DNA of 11,861 bases from RH-AL1 sp964247745 (GTDB taxonomy: Bacteria > Pseudomonadota > Alphaproteobacteria > Rhizobiales > Beijerinckiaceae), in assembly GCA_964247745.1 (NCBI GenBank), contig CAXTVT010000091.1:1-11861 (forward strand), read 5' to 3'. A model generated the notes under the pieces. That model was not told the origin of the DNA, did not search any database, and worked only from the letters and a program-made list of their open reading frames with translations. Position 1 is the first letter of the stretch, and each line of letters opens with the position of its first letter. Below, piece by piece: positions 1 through 4,985 of the stretch. The translations under genes and the position numbers were made by a program.

Positions 1-402
1 CAGATCCGCACCGACGTGCTGATCATCGAGGACGAGCCGTTCATCGCGCTCGATCTTCAGACGCTGGTGGAGGAACTCGGCCATCGCGTCGTCAACGTGG
101 CCCGCACGCATACCGAGGCGGTCGACGCCGTCGGCAAGGAGCGACCCGGCCTGATCCTCGCCGACATCCAGCTTGCCGACGGCAGCTCCGGTCTCGAGGC
201 GGTCAACCAGATCCTCGACACGTTTTCGGTACCGGTGATCTTCATCACCGCCTATCCCGAGCGCTTCCTCACCGGCGCCCCGCCGGAGCCGGCCTTCCTC
301 ATCACCAAGCCGTTCGGCGTCGACAGCCTCAAGGCCGTGATCAGCCAGGCGTTGTTCTTCGACCGCAAGTCGCATCGCAAGGAAGAGAGCGCGGTCGGCT
401 GA
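1..402 (+). CDS. phyR: PhyR, general stress response regulator (C-terminal receiver domain, 5' partial)
   Basis: The reading frame is open from base 1, so this is the 3' end of a longer gene; the GTG at 16 lies inside the receiver domain and is not a start. Visible are the acidic pocket IIEDEP (Asp11, Glu12), the phosphoacceptor Asp55 in LADIQLADGSSG, Thr83 in FITAYPERFLTG and Lys103 in LITKPFG. The ADGSSG and AYPERFLTG stretches are characteristic of PhyR rather than of a generic CheY protein. In the family, an N-terminal sigma-factor-like domain (outside this window) is unmasked when the receiver is phosphorylated; it then captures the anti-sigma factor NepR and frees the ECF sigma factor EcfG/RpoE2. 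The gene ends 18 bp before a convergent minus-strand gene. Three EcfG-type promoters lie within 1.9 kb, in keeping with this assignment. A different PhyR-class receiver is the only realistic alternative. Confidence 0.92.
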   Translation, partial: QIRTDVLIIEDEPFIALDLQTLVEELGHRVVNVARTHTEAVDAVGKERPGLILADIQLADGSSGLEAVNQILDTFSVPVIFITAYPERFLTGAPPEPAFLITKPFGVDSLKAVISQALFFDRKSHRKEESAVG

Positions 403-420
403 GAGCTGCGGTCGCGGTCG

Positions 421-1029
421 TTACGCGGCCCGATCCTGCGGCTCGGTCTCGGATCCGCGACGGCCGGGCACGACAAGGTCGAGTACGCTGTCGACGAGGT
501 CGCTCGACACCAACGAGTCCCACCCCTGCCATAGTCGCCCGACGAGGAAGCCGGCGACGATCGCGATTCCCACGAGCGGGACCGGCCCGAGCCGCTTGGC
601 AAGGCTGGCGCCGGCGAGGACCGCGATCTGCTCGCGGCGCAAGCCGAGGCTCGCCAGCATCGCCAGCAGGGGCGCGGTGAACTGGTCGACCTTCTCGTCC
701 TTCGCCGCCGTCGCGGCGGCCGGCGCAGGCTCTTCCGCACCGGCGCCAGCCTGCTCCGACTTTCCGCTGCCCCGCAGCGCCAACACGACGGCCGCGATCG
801 CGACGAGCAGGTAGACGCCGGCGACGGCGAGCGCACCCACGATCGCCCCGGCCAGGCTGGCGATCCAGAGATCGAAGGCGATCGTGAGCGCGACGATCAC
901 GACCACCATGCAGAGGGCGGCGACAACGAAAAGCGCGAGCTTCCGAAGAAGGCTCGCGCCGAACGCCGTCACCTGATCGATCAGCGGAGATACCGCCCCG
1001 CCGATCAGCCGCGCGACAAAGCCGATCAT
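421..1029 (-). CDS. YqjE/holin-III-like integral membrane protein
   Basis: A 202-residue protein with two adjacent hydrophobic helices at about residues 31-52 and 58-85, as in the phage holin superfamily III / YqjE membrane family. An Ala/Glu/Lys-rich hydrophilic linker follows (about 86-115), then a third hydrophobic segment at about 148-165 and a polar tail. Its ATG overlaps the TGA of the upstream DUF883-like gene by one base (TGATG, 1031-1027). It has no clear Shine-Dalgarno of its own, so translational coupling is likely. In Escherichia coli the DUF883 protein YqjD is likewise followed by the membrane protein YqjE, so the pair appears to be a conserved partnership. Despite the family name, nothing nearby is phage-like, and a lysis role is not supported. 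The fold assignment is from hydropathy and context; the molecular function is unknown. Confidence 0.72.
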   Translation of the reverse strand: MIGFVARLIGGAVSPLIDQVTAFGASLLRKLALFVVAALCMVVVIVALTIAFDLWIASLAGAIVGALAVAGVYLLVAIAAVVLALRGSGKSEQAGAGAEEPAPAAATAAKDEKVDQFTAPLLAMLASLGLRREQIAVLAGASLAKRLGPVPLVGIAIVAGFLVGRLWQGWDSLVSSDLVDSVLDLVVPGRRGSETEPQDRAA

Positions 1030-1508
1030 CAGAGCGAGCGGCTCAGCATTCCCATGAGCAGACCGGCGACGCCGGCGACGACCACGGCGGTCAACGGGTT
1101 CTTCTCGATCCGTCCCTCGATGTCGCTGCCGAACTCGCCGAGACGGTCTTGCGCATCCGACGCATAGCCGGCGGCCCGGTCGCGAGCGTCCGAGGCGTAT
1201 CCGGCGGCGCGACCGCGCGCGTCGGAGGCATAGCTCGAGAAACGATCCTGCGCATCGGACGCGTAGGACGACGCCTTGTCGCGCGCATCGTTGGCACGGC
1301 GACGAGCTTCGTCGCGCGCGTCCGACGCATGGCCGGCGGCGCGATCGCGAGCCTTGCCGAAGAAGCTCGATGCCTGGTCGGAAGCTTCGCTGGCGCGGGA
1401 CTTCAGCAGGTCCGTCACCGAGCCGGTCAGACGAGAGATGTCGTCGCGCAAATCGGCGAGATCGCTCTCGAAATCGCTCGAAGCCTTGTTGAAACGTCTG
1501 TTGGCCAT
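1029..1508 (-). CDS. DUF883/YqjD-like membrane-anchored protein with 11-residue repeats
   Basis: A 159-residue protein with a charged helical N-terminus, a repetitive central region and a C-terminal hydrophobic Gly/Ala-rich anchor at about 138-155 (after the KNPLTA motif), ending LSRSL. This is the layout of the ElaB/YqjD/YgaM (DUF883) family; E. coli YqjD is an inner-membrane, ribosome-associated, RpoS-dependent stationary-phase protein. Unusually, residues 53-129 are seven back-to-back 11-mers of the type A-R-D-R-A-A-G-Y-A-S-D, with a degenerate eighth copy at 42-52. Such hendecads occur in LEA-type and other amphipathic helical stress proteins. The ATG has a good ribosome site (GAGG, five bases upstream). 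A perfect EcfG promoter lies about 70 bp upstream, and the stop overlaps the start of the YqjE-like gene. Inferred role: a membrane-tethered general-stress protein. The repeats could instead be only a spacer coiled coil. Confidence 0.8.
   Translation of the reverse strand: MANRRFNKASSDFESDLADLRDDISRLTGSVTDLLKSRASEASDQASSFFGKARDRAAGHASDARDEARRRANDARDKASSYASDAQDRFSSYASDARGRAAGYASDARDRAAGYASDAQDRLGEFGSDIEGRIEKNPLTAVVVAGVAGLLMGMLSRSL
1122..1352 (-). repeat. Seven tandem 33-bp units encoding 11-residue repeats
   Basis: These bases encode residues 53-129 of the DUF883-like protein: seven units of exactly 11 codons with no gaps. Most units begin Ala-Arg/Gln-Asp and end Ala-Ser-Asp. The sixth unit is ARDRAAGYASD, and the fifth differs from it only at the third residue. 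The units are similar but not identical at the DNA level, so this is an old, diverged array under protein-level constraint rather than a fresh tandem duplication. Confidence 0.85.
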
Positions 1509-1577
1509 CGTGTCCTCGCTGCGTGCGGTAAGCGCCTACGGTTTCGATATGGTGCGGAATTGCCGACGCACCGCGCC

Positions 1578-1602
1578 AACGCCGCCTTTTTTCGCCGGTT
1601 CC
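1578..1602 (-). promoter_or_regulatory. EcfG (general stress sigma) promoter of the DUF883/YqjE-like pair
   Basis: Read on the minus strand, GGAAC (1602-1598) is followed by exactly 16 bases and CGTT (1581-1578). This is a perfect match to the alphaproteobacterial EcfG/RpoE2 consensus GGAAC-N16/17-CGTT. It points at the DUF883-like gene, whose ATG is 70 bp further on, and starts 7 bp beyond the stop of the upstream small ORF. The sequence match is direct; its use by EcfG is inferred. Confidence 0.8.
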
Positions 1603-1608
1603 GGTGCT

Positions 1609-1788
1609 TCAGGCGATCATCGGCGCTTCCGACGGCGCGGGGTCGACCACGCCGGGTTCCTCGCGGGCGGGCGGCGTCTCGTCCGGCTCCTCGACCGGCG
1701 GCTCACCGGCCGGGAGCGGAGCGGGTGCCGGGGGATCGCGTGGATCGGCCGACCGAAACGCGGCATGCGGCGGACGCTCTTCGACCAC
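1609..1788 (-). CDS. Small Pro/Glu-rich acidic protein (59 aa, GTG start)
   Basis: Not a recognised family. The frame starts at GTG 1788-1786, preceded by AGAGG with a five-base gap (1798-1794), and ends in TGA. The product is 59 residues, cytoplasmic (no signal peptide or membrane segment), rich in Pro, Glu, Asp and Ala, and low in hydrophobic residues apart from its last few. It is probably disordered, with motifs such as EEPDETPP and EEPGVVDPAP. Short acidic proline-rich proteins of this type are, from memory, common and uncharacterised in Hyphomicrobiales. Support for a real gene comes from the ribosome site and from a perfect EcfG promoter whose -10 lies 40 bp upstream of the GTG. Upstream in-frame extension is possible but would run over that promoter. 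The overlapping plus-strand frame lacks comparable signals. Confidence 0.58.
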   Translation of the reverse strand: MVEERPPHAAFRSADPRDPPAPAPLPAGEPPVEEPDETPPAREEPGVVDPAPSEAPMIA

Positions 1789-1827
1789 GTTAACCTCTTT
1801 CGTCGACAAGGATTGCTCGCGAGCCGC

Positions 1828-1853
1828 AACGTGCCCCTCTTGAGCCCGGTTCC
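1828..1853 (-). promoter_or_regulatory. EcfG promoter of the small Pro-rich ORF
   Basis: On the minus strand GGAAC (1853-1849) is followed by 17 bases and CGTT (1831-1828), a perfect general-stress sigma promoter. The predicted transcript start lies roughly 30 bases before the GTG at 1788, leaving room for the AGAGG ribosome site. It is back to back with the ku promoter, the two -35 elements being 15 bp apart. Confidence 0.8.
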
Positions 1854-1878
1854 CGAGCGCAATCGACCGGAACCGGGC
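1844..1878. repeat. 10-bp inverted repeat formed by two divergent -35 regions
   Basis: GCCCGGTTCC (1844-1853) and GGAACCGGGC (1869-1878) are perfect inverted copies separated by 15 bp. Each arm contains the GGAAC -35 element of one divergent promoter plus five further shared bases. The extra match may be chance, shared ancestry of the two promoters or a symmetric binding site. No T-run follows on either strand, so it is not an intrinsic terminator. Confidence 0.7.
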
Positions 1879-1894
1879 AGGGTAGCGGCTCGTT
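1869..1894 (+). promoter_or_regulatory. EcfG promoter of ku
   Basis: GGAAC (1869-1873), 17 bases, CGTT (1891-1894): a perfect EcfG/RpoE2 promoter ending 29 bp before the chosen ku ATG at 1924. It predicts a short leader of about 20-25 bases that still carries the ribosome site GGAG at 1912-1915. It places the repair gene in the general stress regulon. Confidence 0.8.
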
Positions 1895-1923
1895 CTTCGT
1901 TCGTTGCGTGTGGAGTAATGCGT

Positions 1924-2871
1924 ATGGCGCCGCGTCCCAGCTGGAAGGGCTACCTGAAGCTCTCCCTCGTTTCCTGCCCCGTGGCCCTTTATCCGTCGTC
2001 GAGCTCGAGCGAGAAAGTCTCGCTCCACATGCTCAACGGCGACACCGGCAACCGGCTCAAGCAGCAATACGTGGATTCCGAGACGGGCGACGTCGTCGAG
2101 CGAGACGACCGCGTCAAGGGCTACGAGGTGTCGAAGGGAGACTACATCGTCGTCAGCGACGACGAACTCGCCGACGTCAAGATCGAGTCGAGCCACACGA
2201 TCGACATCGAGAAGTTCGTGCCGAAGGCCGAGATCGACCGCGTCTACTTCGACAACAATTATTATCTCGCGCCGGACGACAAGGTCGGTGAGGAGGCCTT
2301 CGCCGTCATCCGAGAGGCGATGACGCGGCGCGACATGGTCGGCATCGCCCGCGTGGTGCTGTTTGGCAAGGAGCGCATGATCATGCTCGAGCCGCGCTCG
2401 CAGGGCCTGCTCGGTACGACGCTGCGCTATGCCTACGAGGTGCGCGAGTCCGGCGCCTATTTCGACGATATTCCGAAGGTCGAGCTGACGAAGGAGCTGC
2501 TCGACCTCGCCTCGCACATCATCGACACCAAGGCCGGCAAGTTCCAGCCACAGGATTTCAAGGATCGCTACCAGGATGCGGTGGTGGCGCTGATCCGCGC
2601 CAAGCAGGAGGGGCGGCCGCCGCCGGGCGACACGAGCACGGATCGCCCCAGCAACGTCGTCAACCTCATGGATGCGCTGCGACGTAGCCTGGGCGACGGC
2701 GGCAAGCCGGAGGCGAGATCGGACGCCAAGCCGGAGGCCAAGGCGCCCAAGACCGAGAGCCCCGCCGCGAAGGGCAAAGGCAAGACCGCAGCGGCCAAGG
2801 CGTCCCCGAAGGCCGCGAGCAGGGCGCCGGCCAAGGCCGCAAAAAGCGCGCCGGCCCGCAAACGCGCCTGA
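1924..2871 (+). CDS. ku: Ku, bacterial non-homologous end-joining DNA-end-binding protein
   Basis: A 315-residue protein with the bacterial Ku core over about residues 1-250 (N-terminal WKGYLKLSLVSCPVALYP; later NNYYLAPDD, VGIARVVLFGKERMIMLEP and LIDTKAGKF-like segments). Ku forms a homodimeric ring on double-strand-break ends and recruits the ligase LigD; no ligD is in this window. The last 61 residues (255-315) are a low-complexity Lys/Ala/Pro tail, longer than in the minimal Ku proteins; Lys-rich tails of mycobacterial Ku add DNA binding. ATG 1924 is chosen because GGAG sits eight bases upstream; ATG 1918, two codons earlier, would be only two bases from it. The frame stays open far upstream (to 1276), but that part overlaps minus-strand genes and the promoter and is not coding. 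A perfect EcfG promoter precedes it, so stress-induced end joining is likely. Confidence 0.93.
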   Translation: MAPRPSWKGYLKLSLVSCPVALYPSSSSSEKVSLHMLNGDTGNRLKQQYVDSETGDVVERDDRVKGYEVSKGDYIVVSDDELADVKIESSHTIDIEKFVPKAEIDRVYFDNNYYLAPDDKVGEEAFAVIREAMTRRDMVGIARVVLFGKERMIMLEPRSQGLLGTTLRYAYEVRESGAYFDDIPKVELTKELLDLASHIIDTKAGKFQPQDFKDRYQDAVVALIRAKQEGRPPPGDTSTDRPSNVVNLMDALRRSLGDGGKPEARSDAKPEAKAPKTESPAAKGKGKTAAAKASPKAASRAPAKAAKSAPARKRA

Positions 2872-3031
2872 CGATGCCGCCGTCCGGTCTGTCGTGTCGC
2901 GCGAGCGGTGGATCGGTGTGGCGGCGGTGCGCCGCCGCAGCGAAGCCTTTACTTTACGGGCGCCCGCATCTCGACAGGCGCGCCCGTCGCCGCTATGCAG
3001 CTTTTTGGCCGTTTCGTGGCTTAATATGCTC

Positions 3032-3038
3032 AAGGAGG
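3032..3038 (+). promoter_or_regulatory. Consensus Shine-Dalgarno that fixes the start of the Met/Lys-rich gene
   Basis: AAGGAGG is a full-length match to the anti-Shine-Dalgarno, eight bases before ATG 3047. It is the strongest ribosome site in the window and rules out the long upstream in-frame extension through the ku tail region. It suggests high expression. Confidence 0.8.
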
Positions 3039-3046
3039 AGCTTCGT

Positions 3047-3406
3047 ATGGTACGCAAGTTTACGTCGATCGCTTTCGCTGGTGCTCTCGTTCTCGCGACG
3101 GCTCCGGCTTTCGCTCAGGATCTCGGTGGCGCGATCAACGGCCTGACCGCCGCCCCCGGGCAGCTCATCGGCGGCATGGGCCAGGGTCTCGGCATCGACC
3201 TCGATCCCTTCCACATCTTCACCCCGGCTGCCGCGCCGGCGCCGATGGCTCCCGAGCCGATGATGATGCACAAGCGTCATCACATGATGATGCACAAGAA
3301 GATGATGATGCATAAGAAGATGATGATGAAGAAGAAGCCGATGATGATGAAGAAGAAGATGATGATGAAGAAGCCGATGATGAAGAAGGACGACATGGCG
3401 AAGTAA
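3047..3406 (+). CDS. Secreted small Met/Lys/His-rich repeat protein
   Basis: A 119-residue protein of unknown function. Residues 1-23 form a clear Sec signal peptide with cleavage after APAFA (before QDLGG). A Gly-rich segment follows (24-55), then an Ala/Pro linker (60-71). From residue 67 to the end, 53 residues contain 22 Met, 16 Lys and 5 His, in blocks such as MMMHKK, MMMKKK and MMKKDD, so the mature tail is strongly basic. Met- and His-rich periplasmic segments bind Cu(I)/Ag(I) in several copper proteins, so metal binding or oxidant scavenging by methionine is possible, but no defined domain is seen. It resembles in style the small secreted MXKDX pentapeptide-repeat proteins, without matching that period. 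It has its own strong ribosome site and a strong terminator 22 bp after the stop, so it is probably a highly expressed single-gene transcript. No EcfG site was found upstream. Confidence 0.82.
   Translation: MVRKFTSIAFAGALVLATAPAFAQDLGGAINGLTAAPGQLIGGMGQGLGIDLDPFHIFTPAAAPAPMAPEPMMMHKRHHMMMHKKMMMHKKMMMKKKPMMMKKKMMMKKPMMKKDDMAK
3245..3403 (+). repeat. Low-complexity ATG/AAG repeat encoding the Met/Lys tail
   Basis: Runs of ATGATGATG alternate with AAGAAG and CAC/CAT AAG codons, giving irregular 6-codon blocks (MMMHKK, MMMKKK). Its composition is AT-richer than the flanking DNA and purine-biased. Such arrays change length easily by slippage, so the number of blocks may vary among strains. Confidence 0.85.
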
Positions 3407-3428
3407 GTTCGCCTTCATCGCATTTTCA

Positions 3429-3464
3429 GGGCGCAGACATCCGGTGTCTGTGCCCTTTTTTTTT
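3429..3464 (+). terminator. Rho-independent terminator after the Met/Lys-rich gene
   Basis: An 11-bp stem, GGGCGCAGACA (3429-3439) with TGTCTGTGCCC (3445-3455) including one G-U pair, has a five-base loop and is followed by nine T residues (3456-3464). It begins 22 bp after the stop codon at 3406. On the opposite strand no T-run follows, so it is one-directional. Confidence 0.93.
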
Positions 3465-3501
3465 GCCAAGCCTTTAGCCTGGCCGACGGCTCGACCGCCG
3501 A

Positions 3502-3729
3502 TCAGCGTGCCGTATGCTTTCGACGATGGACGAGAGCCGCGGCCTGGTGGTCGAGCGTCTCGACGGCACTGCGGCCTGTGCGAACGCCAGCCACGCTTTC
3601 GGGAAGGGAGACGACCTCGACGATCATCCGCGGCTGCGGTTTGACCCAGTTGGCGACGCCGTAAAGGGTCGCATATCCGCCAGCGGCGATGACGCCCATG
3701 ACGAACAGCAAACGGAAGAGGGTGGGCAT
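3502..3729 (-). CDS. Small single-pass membrane protein, unknown function
   Basis: A 75-residue protein with one hydrophobic helix at about residues 5-27, followed by a short WVKPQPRMIVEVVSLPE segment and a polar, basic tail ending RRKHTAR. The N-terminal pattern MPTLFRLLFVMGVIAAGGYATLYG resembles, from memory, short conserved hypothetical proteins of Hyphomicrobiales that usually end soon after the KPxPR motif; here the tail is somewhat longer. GGAAG precedes the ATG with a five-base gap. It lies 76 bp downstream of trpS on the same strand and could be co-transcribed. An imperfect EcfG-like sequence in that gap (CGAAC-N16-CGTT, 3788-3764) is an alternative. Function and orientation in the membrane are not known. 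Confidence 0.68.
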   Translation of the reverse strand: MPTLFRLLFVMGVIAAGGYATLYGVANWVKPQPRMIVEVVSLPESVAGVRTGRSAVETLDHQAAALVHRRKHTAR

Positions 3730-3805
3730 CGCGGCTTCCAGGCGGGGCGAGAACTAGAAGCTTAACGCAACCGCGCCACGCGCGTTCGCGAAGGCCGCGA
3801 TTTGG

Positions 3806-4879
3806 TTAACGGCCGTTCGATCGAGCCCGGCTTCGGACGAAGCCGAGGATGTCCTTGACGCCGTCCATCGTGTCGCGCGCGATGCCGCCGGCACGTGCCG
3901 CCCCGTCGGCGAGGATCGCGTCGATCGAAGCCGGATCGGCGACGAGGCGCTGCATCTCGGCGCCGATCGGGCCCAGGGTCGCCACGGCGCTGTCGGCCAG
4001 GGCGGTCTTGAACGTCGAGAAGTTGGCGCCGCCGAACTCCGCCAGAACGGCCGCCTTGTCGCGCTTGTTCAGCGCGGCGTAGATGCCGACGAGATTGTCC
4101 GCCTCGGGTCGCGCGGCCAGGCCGGCCGGCTCGGAGGGCAGCGGCTCGGGATCGGTCTTGGCCTTGCGGATCTTGGCGGCGATCGCGTCGGGATCATCGG
4201 TCAGGTTGATGCGGGAATTGTCCGAAGGGTCGGATTTCGACATCTTCTTGGCGCCGTCGCGCAGGCTCATCACCCGCGTCGCCGGCCCCTGGATCAGGGG
4301 CTCGGGTTGCGGAAAGAAGGCTTCGCCCGTCGCGCCGCCGCCCAGGCCGTGGGTCGCGATCGAGCCGGCGAAGTCGAGATTGAACTTCTGCGCGATGTCG
4401 CGCGAGAGCTCGAGGTGCTGCTTCTGGTCCTCGCCGACCGGCACGTGGGTCGCCTTGTAGGCGAGGATGTCGGCCGCCATCAGCACGGGATAGGCGTAGA
4501 GCCCGACCGACGCCTGCTCGCGGTCCTTGCCGGCCTTTTCCTTGAACTGCGTCATCCGGCTCATCCAGCCGATCCGCGCGACGCAATTCAGCACCCAGGC
4601 GAGCTCGGCGTGTTCGGCGACCTGGCTCTGGTTGAACACGATGTGCCGTTTCGCATCGATCCCGCAGGCGATGAACGCCGCCGTCACCTCGCGGATCGAC
4701 CGCTTCAGCGCCTCGGGATCCTGCGGCACGGTGATCGCGTGGAGGTCGACCACGCAGAACAGGCACTCGTGCGTCGCCTGCAGGTCGACGAAGCGAGAGA
4801 TCGCGCCGAGATAATTGCCGAGGTGCAGGTTGCCGGTCGGCTGCACGCCGGAGAAGACGCGCTGGGGAAAGGGAGCCAT
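3806..4879 (-). CDS. trpS: Tryptophan--tRNA ligase (class I)
   Basis: A 357-residue enzyme that activates tryptophan with ATP and charges tRNA-Trp in the cytoplasm. The class I signatures are present: the HIGH-type motif HLGN at 19-22 within SGVQPTGNLHLGNYLGAI, the substrate-site segment AADILAY (135-141), VPVGEDQKQHLEL at about 146-158, and the KMSKS loop at 212-216 (KKMSKSDPSDNSRI). Length is slightly above the roughly 330-350 of typical bacterial TrpS. An insertion rich in Gly (THGLGGGATGEAF, about 176-188) before the KMSKS loop looks typical of alphaproteobacterial forms. The ATG at 4879 gives the expected N-terminus; no strong Shine-Dalgarno is visible. The small membrane protein gene lies downstream on the same strand, and the Uma2-family gene diverges upstream across a gap of 106 bp. 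Confidence 0.97.
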   Translation of the reverse strand: MAPFPQRVFSGVQPTGNLHLGNYLGAISRFVDLQATHECLFCVVDLHAITVPQDPEALKRSIREVTAAFIACGIDAKRHIVFNQSQVAEHAELAWVLNCVARIGWMSRMTQFKEKAGKDREQASVGLYAYPVLMAADILAYKATHVPVGEDQKQHLELSRDIAQKFNLDFAGSIATHGLGGGATGEAFFPQPEPLIQGPATRVMSLRDGAKKMSKSDPSDNSRINLTDDPDAIAAKIRKAKTDPEPLPSEPAGLAARPEADNLVGIYAALNKRDKAAVLAEFGGANFSTFKTALADSAVATLGPIGAEMQRLVADPASIDAILADGAARAGGIARDTMDGVKDILGFVRSRARSNGR

Positions 4880-4985
4880 GGGTCCGGGGTCGGGGCATCG
4901 AGGGAGGCGCCGCTTATGGCGCGGGTGTCCACCGCTGGCAACGCCGCCCGTTGGCCGTGTGGATCGAAGATGCTAGCCTTTGAGC

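Noticed and set aside
421..1029. Holin-like gene as evidence of a prophage or lysis cassette
   Set aside because: No endolysin, structural or integrase gene is nearby. The pairing with a DUF883-like gene and a stress promoter fits a YqjE-type cellular membrane protein better.
1276..1923. In-frame 216-codon extension upstream of Ku
   Set aside because: It overlaps the minus-strand DUF883-like gene, the small ORF and all three promoters, and has no Ku similarity. The ribosome site and promoter place the start at 1924.
2920..2987. Two GC-rich inverted repeats after ku (2920-2936; 2956-2963 with 2980-2987) as a ku terminator
   Set aside because: Stems are 7-8 bp, but neither is followed by a T-run. 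They may still slow polymerase, yet an intrinsic terminator is not supported.
3022..3027. TAATAT as the -10 box for the Met/Lys-rich gene
   Set aside because: Transcription would then begin inside or after the ribosome site (3032-3038), which would destroy it. No good -35 is found at the proper distance.
2672..3046. In-frame extension upstream of the Met/Lys-rich protein
   Set aside because: It overlaps the end of ku and is Arg/Pro-rich noise. The consensus Shine-Dalgarno and the signal peptide fix the start at 3047.
1789..3057. Long minus-strand frame antisense to ku that is continuous with the small Pro-rich ORF
   Set aside because: It has His/Arg/Asp/Val-rich shadow composition and lies opposite a well-identified gene. 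The EcfG promoter and GTG with ribosome site mark the true start of the small ORF inside it.
2993..3469. Minus-strand frame with His/Leu repeats (HHHLL type)
   Set aside because: It is the reverse complement of the ATG/AAG repeat and spans the intrinsic terminator. It has no ribosome site or promoter of its own.
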